A DNA stretch of 42,819 bases from Opitutales bacterium. GTDB taxonomy: Bacteria > Verrucomicrobiota > Verrucomicrobiia > Opitutales > Oceanipulchritudinaceae. This document shows, piece after piece, positions 1 to 6,570 of this stretch (the stretch's first letter is position 1; every line of letters starts with the position of its first letter). The translations under genes and the position numbers were made by a program. A model generated the notes under the pieces. The model was not told the DNA's origin. It searched no databases and saw nothing but the letters and a program-made list of their open reading frames with translations. Location of the stretch: contig SLNJ01000072.1 of assembly GCA_007133065.1 (NCBI GenBank), positions 1 to 42,819 on the forward strand, in the 5' to 3' direction.

Positions 1-271
1 GTGGCCTGCCTATGTAGAGCGTAAATGGCTGAACCGAACTCAGAATGCCACTGACTTCAGCATCTGTTTCCGAGGTCATCTCCATTCCCAAGGGATCTGA
101 TAGCGTGATGTGTGCGGGGCAGGTTGCATGTGAGCGAGGATCATATTTCTTTCTCAGTGAGTTGATCTGGGTGAAAATAGGCTCTGGCGGCATGATCAGG
201 ATCAACCCAAACCTGTAATCGCACTGCCACTTTTCCCACTCGGATGTATCAGTTACGTATTCGACCTTCAT
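1..271 (-). CDS. 2'-5' RNA ligase (2H phosphoesterase) family protein, partial, probable integron cassette gene
   Basis: The reading frame opens at an ATG at 271 and stays open to the left edge, giving about 90 N-terminal residues; the C-terminus lies outside the window. Residues 51-60 read CPAHITLSDP, with H54-x-T56-L57 matching the first HxT/S motif of the 2H phosphoesterase superfamily (2'-5' RNA ligase, cyclic phosphodiesterases). The second HxT motif would lie beyond the edge. A ribosome-binding site (GGAGA) sits 7 bases before the ATG, and GTTGGGG lies just upstream at 286-292, as at the start of an integron gene cassette. The gene is divergent from the integron integrase, which is the usual orientation of a first cassette gene. 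The family processes 2',3'-cyclic or 2'-5' phosphodiester RNA ends; the actual substrate here is unknown. The family call rests on one motif and general fit. Confidence 0.6.
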   Translation of the reverse strand, partial: MKVEYVTDTSEWEKWQCDYRFGLILIMPPEPIFTQINSLRKKYDPRSHATCPAHITLSDPLGMEMTSETDAEVSGILSSVQPFTLYIGRP

Positions 272-301
272 ATTTTATCTCCTTTCCCCAACAGTGTTAA
301 T

Positions 302-334
302 ATAACCAACTCAGTTGAGGATATCGGGGGACGC
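302..334. repeat. attC/attI-like repeat copy A
   Basis: The 27-base stretch from 304 (AACCAACTCAGTTGAGGATA then TCGGGGG) matches copy B at 548 in 20 of 27 positions with no gap. It contains the palindrome CAACTCAGTTG. Read on the minus strand it presents ...CAACTGAGTTGGTT, an imperfect match to the GTTRRRY core at which integron integrases cut, and it sits just upstream of the putative cassette gene. A partner RYYYAAC-like box may be at 462-456 (TCTCAAC on the minus strand), which would give a long site of about 159 bases. The repeat is seen directly; its role as a recombination site is inferred. Confidence 0.4.
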
Positions 335-547
335 ACGCGCAGCCGGAGCGGCGGGGCGTCGCACTGGCGGGGGTGCATTGAACGGGAGAGTGACAGGCTT
401 GCATATTCTTGCGGGGTAATGGCTTCCTGATTGGGCGAAGGATTGTGAGATAACGGTTGAGAGCACTCAGGGCAAGGGAAATCGGGCGAAATGAAGTTCC
501 CAAAAAGGTTAATTCGTGCCGGGACGGCTGGTGATTTTTCCCAAAAT

Positions 548-633
548 GATCAACTGAGTTTGATATATCGGGGGAGCCGGAAGGCGCGCCCGGGGGCGGG
601 ACTTGGCCAACATTGACTTGGAAGTCGTTGGTC
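548..633 (-). repeat. attC-like site (repeat copy B), 86 bases
   Basis: On the plus strand GATCAAC (548-554) and GTTGGTC (627-633) are inverted, with 6 of 7 positions pairing by Watson-Crick rules and the seventh mismatched. Internal segments just inside them (GAGTT at about 556-560 and AAGTC at 622-626) can also partly pair around an unpaired base. This resembles the R''-L''...L'-R' layout of attC sites, and 86 bases is within the usual attC size range. On the minus strand (cassette direction) the site ends in GTTGATC, an imperfect GTTRRRY. The DNA between this site and copy C (about 150 bases) holds no convincing gene, so it would be an ORF-less cassette. A structure prediction would be needed to confirm. 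Confidence 0.35.
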
Positions 634-701
634 ACCAGGCGGATCCATCGAATATGGACTCAGCATGCATGCCGGGGCCGGCGGCATCGATTTCCGCAAA
701 A

Positions 702-720
702 GATCAACTGATATATTTAT
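702..720. repeat. attI-core-like repeat copy C next to intI
   Basis: GATCAACTGATATAT matches copy B exactly except that B has six extra bases (GTTTGA) after CAACTGA. It is followed by the AT-rich run TTTATAAAAAGTAAACTATC, which probably holds the divergent promoters for the integrase and cassettes. Its position, about 60 bases ahead of the integrase start, is where attI sites lie. The minus strand reads ATATATCA-GTTGATC, with the cut expected at G|TT. The functional role is inferred. Confidence 0.35.
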
Positions 721-770
721 AAAAAGTAAACTATCTTGCATTCCGGTGCCGCCTGCGTTTGGATTCCGGG

Positions 771-2066
771 ATGGAGACGGTCCGGTTCGATCGCTGGAGG
801 GAGCATTTGGAAGATGCTCGGTTGCCTGAAAAGGTGCGGCAGTCGTTCGATATTACGATTCGATGGTATTTGGCCTGGTGCCGGCGGGAGCGCGTTGGGG
901 CAAGTCCGGCGTCGCGGGAGCGGTTTGAGCGTGAGATCCTGGGCCAAAGGGATGTTTCAGATTGGATCCGCGGGAGTTGGGCGAAGGCCCTGGACTGGTT
1001 CTTCGACAACGCCCCTGCCGCAAGTGGCGGCAATGCCAGGGACACGCGGAGCGAAGCGGATGACCGGGATCTGCGCGATCGCTGTGATGCGACGGCGCGC
1101 AGCGGACCTGAGTGGATCCGAGCGGGCGTCGGTGAGATGCGGCGCCGGGGCATGGCGTATCGGACGGAGGCGAGCTATGTTGCGTGGTGGCGGCGGTTCG
1201 CGGAATTTGTCCGAAAACGGAATACCCGGTCGGCGGGCGCGCGGGAGATCCGCGCTTTTCTGGACGATCTGGCGATAAACCGGTCGGTGACCGCTGCAAC
1301 CCAGAAGCAGGCCTTGAACGCCTTGGTCTTTTACTTTCGGGAAGTGCTCAACCGGGATGTTGATGATTTCTCGGATTATGTCCGGGCGAGTCACCGGCGC
1401 CGGATGCCGGTCGTGTTGAGTCGCGGTGAGTTGGATGCGTTGTTCTCGAAACTGTCCGGTCAAACGCTGTTGCGGGCCAAGCTGCAATACGGTGCCGGGT
1501 TGCGGATCTCGGAACTGCTGCGGTTGCGGGTAAAGGATGTGGATTTCACGCGGGGACAGATTCTTGTGCGGGGCGGCAAGGGAGACAAGGACCGGGTAAC
1601 GCCATTGCCGCGGGCTTTGGCCAATGACTTGCAACGGCATGTGGAGGCGATACGGCCGTGGCACGACAAGGACCGTGATGCGAATCTGTCGGGTGTCTGG
1701 CTGCCCGAGTCGCTGGCCCGTAAGTATCCGAATGCCGGGACGAGTTGGGCGTGGTTCTGGTTTTGGCCGAGCCGGGAATTGTCGAGAGACCCGCGCACGG
1801 GGCTTATGCGACGTCATCATGTATTGCCGGGAGCGTATCAGCAGGCCTTTCACGCCGCGGTTCGGGCGGCGGATCTTCCCAAGCGGGTGACACCACATGC
1901 CCTGAGGCACTCGTTTGCAACCCATCTGTTGGAATCCGGAGTCGACATTCGGACCGTTCAGGATTTGCTCGGCCACGCAAAGATCGAGACCACGCAGGTG
2001 TATCTGCACATCATGCGCAAGCCCGGCGTCGGTAGCGCGAGCCCGTTGGATTTGAATTTGGAGTAG
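771..2066 (+). CDS. intI: Integron integrase (tyrosine recombinase) with N-terminal extension
   Basis: A 431-residue tyrosine recombinase that inserts and excises gene cassettes at attI and attC sites. The catalytic set is complete: R245 (GAGLRIS), K270 (GGKGDKDR), H376 and R379 (TPHALRHS), H402 (LLGHAKIE) and Y411 (TTQVYLHI). The insertion at about 314-335 (LARKYPNAGTSWAWFWFWPS), absent from XerC/D, is the additional domain diagnostic of IntI and is needed to bind the folded single-stranded attC. A core-binding domain precedes it at about 116-195. Residues 1-110 are an extra segment beyond the usual IntI length of roughly 320-340. It looks like a second SAM-like core-binding domain. The ATG at 771 was chosen over an in-frame TTG at 759; neither has a clear ribosome-binding site. 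The divergent cassette-like gene and att-like repeats to the left support the assignment. Confidence 0.92.
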   Translation: METVRFDRWREHLEDARLPEKVRQSFDITIRWYLAWCRRERVGASPASRERFEREILGQRDVSDWIRGSWAKALDWFFDNAPAASGGNARDTRSEADDRDLRDRCDATARSGPEWIRAGVGEMRRRGMAYRTEASYVAWWRRFAEFVRKRNTRSAGAREIRAFLDDLAINRSVTAATQKQALNALVFYFREVLNRDVDDFSDYVRASHRRRMPVVLSRGELDALFSKLSGQTLLRAKLQYGAGLRISELLRLRVKDVDFTRGQILVRGGKGDKDRVTPLPRALANDLQRHVEAIRPWHDKDRDANLSGVWLPESLARKYPNAGTSWAWFWFWPSRELSRDPRTGLMRRHHVLPGAYQQAFHAAVRAADLPKRVTPHALRHSFATHLLESGVDIRTVQDLLGHAKIETTQVYLHIMRKPGVGSASPLDLNLE

Positions 2067-2077
2067 GATCAGGCGGG

Positions 2078-2107
2078 GCAGCTGAGCGGCCGGCGGCCGT
2101 GAGCTGC
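2078..2107 (+). terminator. Hairpin after intI, possible terminator
   Basis: GCAGCT (2078-2083) pairs with AGCTGC (2102-2107), and inside it CGGCC (2087-2091) pairs with GGCCG (2095-2099) around a GGC loop, with a small internal loop. It lies 11 bases after the intI stop. No T-run follows, so intrinsic termination is uncertain. Confidence 0.35.
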
Positions 2108-2480
2108 GGAGGATGTTGGGTAATCAAATCCGCTTCAATGTATGCGGTGAACTTTTGCATCGGCTCGGCTGATGCTGTACACTCCGGACAGTTGAAAAGT
2201 TGAAAAGAGGGTCGGGCGATCCGCTCAATCGAACGGCGAATCTGCCTTCCCGGCTACATGGGAACGGGTCGGGTTGAATTCCGGACAGCGGGTCCACGCT
2301 CTGTTCTTCGTCCGCCGTCCGCCGTTTTCCGAATTGCACAAGCTCCCGCCCGTGGTCGCGGAAGGGATTTTCGCGACCCATATCGCTTCGGGGCTGAATT
2401 CTTGACCGGAAAATCACCGGCACATGTAAGATTTATGGGGCGGATGGCTTGGGAGGCGAGCAAAAAGTCAAAAACGGTGC

Positions 2481-2567
2481 CGCACGCGCGAGCGGATCGA
2501 GGAACTGCTGGCGGCCTGCCAGGAGGCTGGGATTACGCAGAGGGAGTTCTGTCGGGAACGAGGGCTG
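2481..2567 (+). pseudogene. Remnant of an IS66-type accessory (TnpA-like) gene
   Basis: Translation from 2481 gives about 29 residues, RTRERIEELLAACQEAG then ITQREFCRERGL. This matches the helix-turn-helix start of IS66-family accessory proteins (pattern R..W/I..L......GLSQ..FCRERGLS). No start codon is in frame close by, the match stops after CRERGL where the family continues with a TFYxWRR stretch, and no other IS66 gene or terminal repeat is nearby. It is best read as a fossil fragment; the short length limits certainty. Confidence 0.4.
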
Positions 2568-2674
2568 AGAGGCGTTCCGCCCCGCGCGGCGCATTGCAAC
2601 GGATATAACGGCCCCGTTTTCGCATTGCCTCGCGCCCGTTCCTCTGGGAGATGTGGAGCTTTTCAAAAATTCCA

Positions 2675-3688
2675 ATGTCGAACACGCCCATGCAGAACGA
2701 AACCGTCGAGGGAGAGGCGATCCTGACCCAGGTTCGCGACGCCCGTGAGAAATTGCGCCGCGAGCTGGCGAAAGTGATTGTCGGCCAGGAGACGATCATC
2801 GAAGAGATCATCCTCGCCCTTCTGTCCCAGGGGCACGTTCTGATTACGGGGGTACCCGGGCTTGGGAAGACGCTCTTGGTAAAGACCCTCGCCCAGGCGT
2901 TCTCGCTCAGTTTCAAGCGGATCCAGTTCACTCCCGACCTGATGCCGGCGGACATCTTCGGCGCCGATGTGTTCGAGGAGGACGCGGCAACCGGCAGACG
3001 GCAATTTCGATTTATTCCCGGACCGGTGTTCGCGCACATGGTGCTGGCGGATGAGATCAACCGCACACCTCCAAAGACGCAGGCGGCGCTGCTCGAAGGG
3101 ATGGGCGAAGGGCAGGTTACGGTCAGCGGGCGCACGATGCACCTGGAGGCGCCCTTTTTCGTACTGGCGACCCAGAACCCCATCGAACTGGAGGGCACCT
3201 ACCCCCTCCCGGAAGCGCAGTTGGATCGCTTCCTGCTCAATGTCGTCATGGATTACCTGCCTGAGGCGGATGAGATCAAGATGGTCGGTGCAACCACCTC
3301 TCCGGATAAGCCGAACGCCGAACCCGTTTTCTCACGCGAGGAAGTCCTGCGGTTGCAGGAACTCGTCCGAGCGGTGCCCGTGTCCGAGCACGTCATTTCG
3401 TACGCGGTACGCCTCTCCGCGGCAACACGCCCCGGGAATTCCGCCACATCCGAGTCGATTCGGGACAAGATCAAGTGGGGAGCCGGATCGCGCGCCTCGC
3501 AGGCCCTGGTGCTCGCGGGCAAAGCACGCGCCCTGCTGGAGGGTCGCTACAACGTCGCCATCGAAGACATCCACGAACTCGCCTTCCCGGTTCTGCGGCA
3601 CCGAATTATCCCAAACTTCCACGCCGAGGCCGAGGGAGTCTCATCCGACGATATCATCCGGGACGTCCTGCGTTCGGTGCGCGAATAG
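2675..3688 (+). CDS. MoxR family AAA+ ATPase
   Basis: A cytoplasmic AAA+ ATPase of the MoxR family (337 residues from this start), thought to act as a chaperone that remodels vWA-domain partner proteins. Walker A is GVPGLGKT at 59-66, Walker B with the MoxR signature VLADEINRTPPKTQAALLEG starts at about 123, and the sensor region ATQNPIELEGTYPLPEAQLDRF and the C-terminal lid follow. Two in-frame ATGs compete: 2651, with GGGAG directly abutting it, and 2675, with no good ribosome-binding site; the family N-terminus does not decide between them. It is the first gene of a seven-gene operon. The DUF58 gene follows after 26 bases, the standard MoxR-DUF58-vWA order. Confidence 0.93.
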   Translation: MSNTPMQNETVEGEAILTQVRDAREKLRRELAKVIVGQETIIEEIILALLSQGHVLITGVPGLGKTLLVKTLAQAFSLSFKRIQFTPDLMPADIFGADVFEEDAATGRRQFRFIPGPVFAHMVLADEINRTPPKTQAALLEGMGEGQVTVSGRTMHLEAPFFVLATQNPIELEGTYPLPEAQLDRFLLNVVMDYLPEADEIKMVGATTSPDKPNAEPVFSREEVLRLQELVRAVPVSEHVISYAVRLSAATRPGNSATSESIRDKIKWGAGSRASQALVLAGKARALLEGRYNVAIEDIHELAFPVLRHRIIPNFHAEAEGVSSDDIIRDVLRSVRE

Positions 3689-3714
3689 GCCGTCCTCTTC
3701 ACGAGGTCGCTTGT

Positions 3715-4620
3715 ATGCCGGTTCAGGACTCTCAGAAGCTGCTGGATCCCGCCTATCTGACGCGGATCGCACCCTTTTCACTCATGGCGAAGAGCGCCGT
3801 GGAGGGATATCTCAGCGGACTGCACCGCAGCATTTTCCACGGCTTCGGGTCGGAGTTTCTGCAGTACCGCCACTACACTCCGGGCGAGGATCTCAAGTAC
3901 GTGGACTGGAAGCTGTTCGCCCGCAGCGAGAAGCTGTACACCAAGGTCTTCCAGGAGGAGACCAACATGAACGTCTACCTGGTCCTCGATGCCAGCGCGT
4001 CGATGGACTACGCGGGAGAGGATGCGGTCTGCAGCAAGCTGCGCTACGCCGCTATGGTCGCCGCCTGTCTCGCTTACCTGGCGAACCGGCAGGGGGACAA
4101 CGTCAGCCTCCTCGTCTACCGCGATGAGGCGGTTTCGTTCCTGCCTCCGGAACATCGAACCCAGCAGTTGAACCGCGTGTTGGTCGAGCTCGCACGGGTG
4201 CAACCGGGGGGAGAGGCGGATCACGCATCCGCCTTTGCGGTACTCGAAAGCCGGATTCGGAACCGTGGTCTGGTTGTTCTGCTCTCCGACATGCTCGAGA
4301 GCGAATCCATCCTGCCGCGGCGCATGGGACGGCTCAGGTTGCTCCACTGCGACTGCATCGGCGTGCAGATTCTCGATCCCGATGAGATCGCCCTGCCGCG
4401 TCGGCCGACCGCCCGGTTCGAGGCGTTGGAGGGGAGCGGTGAAGTGCTGACGAGCCCGAGTGCGGTGGCCGAGCAGTACGACGCTCAGATGGGAACATTT
4501 TTGAACACATTGCGACGCAATTTCTTTCAGGCCCATGTGGACTGCCTGCAGCTCGCAACGCGGGAACACCTCGGGCACGCCCTGGCGGCCTACCTGCATC
4601 ACCGGGAGAAATTACACTAG
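3715..4620 (+). CDS. DUF58 domain protein (vWA-like, MoxR partner)
   Basis: A 301-residue DUF58 protein. The family hallmark YRHYTPGEDLKYVDWKLFAR lies at 51-70. A vWA-type fold follows with the MIDAS-like DASAS at 92-96. No membrane segment is visible, so it should act in the cytoplasm or at the inner face of the membrane. The ATG at 3715 was chosen because GAGG lies 8 bases upstream; the open frame extends further upstream but overlaps moxR. The stop is 3 bases before the next start, so translation is probably coupled. In bacteria this family almost always accompanies MoxR, and it is taken to be its substrate or adaptor. Confidence 0.9.
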   Translation: MPVQDSQKLLDPAYLTRIAPFSLMAKSAVEGYLSGLHRSIFHGFGSEFLQYRHYTPGEDLKYVDWKLFARSEKLYTKVFQEETNMNVYLVLDASASMDYAGEDAVCSKLRYAAMVAACLAYLANRQGDNVSLLVYRDEAVSFLPPEHRTQQLNRVLVELARVQPGGEADHASAFAVLESRIRNRGLVVLLSDMLESESILPRRMGRLRLLHCDCIGVQILDPDEIALPRRPTARFEALEGSGEVLTSPSAVAEQYDAQMGTFLNTLRRNFFQAHVDCLQLATREHLGHALAAYLHHREKLH

Positions 4621-4623
4621 CCC

Positions 4624-6570
4624 ATGCTGCAATTTCAAAACCCCGCCGTACTCTGGGCGCTGGCCGGACTGGCGCTTCCGGTTCTTGTGCACTTGATCCA
4701 CCGCCGGCCGGCCCTCCGCTGGCGCTTCCCCTCCCTACGCTTCATAACAGCGGCCCCCCTGCCGCGCAAGGGCAGCAGAAAGCTGCGGGATCCGCTTCTA
4801 CTCCTGCTGCGGATCCTCTTCTACGCGGCAATCATCCTCCTGGCAGCCGGTCCCGAATGGCAACCCTCCGCAACCGCCGATCCGGAGCCCGGCGGAGAGC
4901 ACATCCTGGTTGTCGATCTCTCGGCGAGCATGGCGGGATGGGAGGCGTGGGATCAGGCGCAGGCGGAGGCCCTCGCGATCCTGCGCGAACACCGCCACAA
5001 CCCTGTCGGCCTCGTCCTGTTCTCGGACACGGTCATGGAGGCGATCCCCCCGACGCGCGAGCACGGGGCCATCGCCGACCGGATCGCAGACGCGCAGCCG
5101 ACGACGTTTCGCAGCCGGCCCGAACGCGCCCTGCAGGAGGCGCAGTCGATGTTTTCCGGGACCCCGCGTACGATGCATCTCTTTTCGGATTTTCAGACCG
5201 CATCATGGGAGGATCTGAACTGGCCCGACACGCAGGGAACCCGTGTTCGGTTTCACGCTGCCGGCGTCGAGCGGGCGGGAAATCGCGTACTGCTGTCCGG
5301 CCAGAGTTACGCGCGCGATGATGGTCGACTCGATGTCATCGCACGGATCCGCAACGACGCCCCGGAGGACGCCGAGGAGCGGGTTGTCTTGAGAGTGGAC
5401 GGAACGGAACACGCGCAAATCGTCTCCATGGCGGCCTGGGAGACGACCCCGTTCGCATTCACGATCGAGCCGCCCCGCGATTCGCACGGGGTGCTGCAGA
5501 TCGGCTCGGACGTGTACCCCCACGACAACACGTATCATCTCTACCTCGGACCGCCGCCGCCGATCCGAGTTCTGACGCTGCTCTCGACCCGCCCTTCGCA
5601 ACAAGCCGCCGAAGAGACCTTTTTTCTGCGGAGCGCCCTCGAAGCACAAACCGGTTCCGAAAACCTCCGGTTTGAAATGGATTCGCTTCCGCCGCGAATG
5701 ATCCGATCCGATTACCTGGACATGGCGAATGCCGTCTTCGTCGGCGGTGAGACGGCAGCCTCGGAACCGATTCCGTGGGAAGAGCTCCGCCGCTTCAGCG
5801 AAGATGGCGGTCTGCTGTTCGTGACACTCGGAAACAACGCGCTTCGCGTGCTCCGCGATCTGCGGGCCGCGGATTTATGGGATCTCCGCCACGGCGGCCG
5901 CACCGGTCGCGAACTGGTTCGCTACAACCCGTATCGCATCGGATCCCTGCGCCGCGGAAACCCGCTCGCCGATGTCTTCACCGGAGAGGCGGCGCGGGAC
6001 CTCTACTTAAGCGCGCTATACCAATATGTTCGCGTCGAGGGAGCGGCTCGCGAGGAGGTGCTGCTTGAGAGCGAGGATGGAGATCCGCTTCTGTTGCGGC
6101 GGGTATTGGGTGAAGGTACCCTGATTCTCGGCACCTTCGGGCTCCAGAGCGGGGACAGTGACCTTCCCCTTCGGAACGCTTTTCTGCCGCTCGTGCAGGA
6201 ACTCTTCCGGCTCGGCCGTCCCGAGGACGGCGGTATCGTACACGCGGAGACGCGCTCTGATGTTCCGGGGCAATTCGCCGGCAGCGGGATCGAGGCCGGG
6301 AGGTTCGCAGCTCCGGGCCTGATCGATTCCCTGGATCGACCCATCGTGGTGAACGTGTCGCGCACGGAGTCCGATCCCGAGGTGCTGAGCGAACGGGCGC
6401 TTCACAGGCGTTCCGATCGTTCCGACGGCGCAACCGATCTCCGCGAGAGCCTCCGGTACGCGCGCCCGTTGTGGCACTGGTTCGCCCTGGCCGCGGCGGC
6501 GATATTTCTACTCGAAACGCTCCTGGGCGGCTGGCTGGACCGCCGCTCGAGCGCACCAACCGATCGATGA
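4624..6570 (+). CDS. BatA-type membrane protein with vWA domain
   Basis: A 648-residue inner-membrane protein. Residues 1-25 and about 57-75 are hydrophobic helices flanking the IHRRPALRWRFPSLRF stretch typical of the BatA N-terminal domain (aerotolerance regulator type). A vWA domain follows with the MIDAS motif DLSAS at 98-102. The middle region (about 310-500) resembles the class I glutamine-amidotransferase-like fold seen in such proteins (for example FVGGETAASEPIPWEELRRF), without an obvious catalytic triad. A C-terminal helix lies near 620-640 (PLWHWFALAAAAIFLLETLL). It overlaps the next gene by ATGA. The context makes it the membrane anchor of a MoxR complex; its physiological substrate is unknown. 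Confidence 0.85.
   Translation: MLQFQNPAVLWALAGLALPVLVHLIHRRPALRWRFPSLRFITAAPLPRKGSRKLRDPLLLLLRILFYAAIILLAAGPEWQPSATADPEPGGEHILVVDLSASMAGWEAWDQAQAEALAILREHRHNPVGLVLFSDTVMEAIPPTREHGAIADRIADAQPTTFRSRPERALQEAQSMFSGTPRTMHLFSDFQTASWEDLNWPDTQGTRVRFHAAGVERAGNRVLLSGQSYARDDGRLDVIARIRNDAPEDAEERVVLRVDGTEHAQIVSMAAWETTPFAFTIEPPRDSHGVLQIGSDVYPHDNTYHLYLGPPPPIRVLTLLSTRPSQQAAEETFFLRSALEAQTGSENLRFEMDSLPPRMIRSDYLDMANAVFVGGETAASEPIPWEELRRFSEDGGLLFVTLGNNALRVLRDLRAADLWDLRHGGRTGRELVRYNPYRIGSLRRGNPLADVFTGEAARDLYLSALYQYVRVEGAAREEVLLESEDGDPLLLRRVLGEGTLILGTFGLQSGDSDLPLRNAFLPLVQELFRLGRPEDGGIVHAETRSDVPGQFAGSGIEAGRFAAPGLIDSLDRPIVVNVSRTESDPEVLSERALHRRSDRSDGATDLRESLRYARPLWHWFALAAAAIFLLETLLGGWLDRRSSAPTDR

Larger units (their letters stand above)
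272..770. other. Integron recombination and promoter region without a convincing gene
   Basis: This 500-base stretch between the cassette gene and intI holds the three repeats listed separately and no reading frame with protein-like composition. Open frames here, including one of 112 codons on the minus strand, cross the repeats and have no recognisable domain. If copies A, B and C are crossover points, it consists of an attI followed by two short cassettes of about 154 and 244 bases without genes. Confidence 0.45.
2067..2674. other. Gene-poor stretch between intI and the moxR operon
   Basis: About 600 bases with no convincing intact gene. It holds the hairpin at 2078-2107, a tandem GTTGAAAA pair near 2190-2206, a second small hairpin (GGTCGCG at 2354-2360 with CGCGACC at 2372-2378) and an IS66-like remnant at 2481-2567. 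The promoter of the downstream operon should lie in the last part, but I see no clear -35/-10 pair. The stretch may be decayed mobile DNA. Confidence 0.5.

Noticed and set aside
297..635. 112-codon minus-strand frame upstream of the cassette gene
   Set aside because: It crosses the att-like repeats, has proline/arginine-rich composition without a domain, and no ribosome-binding site at its start.
2258..2608. 116-codon plus-strand frame before moxR
   Set aside because: The IS66-like signal lies in a different frame, and this frame shows no family resemblance or usable start.
3475..3714. N-terminal extension of the DUF58 gene
   Set aside because: It overlaps moxR in another frame. The ribosome-binding site at 3703 and family length favour the start at 3715.
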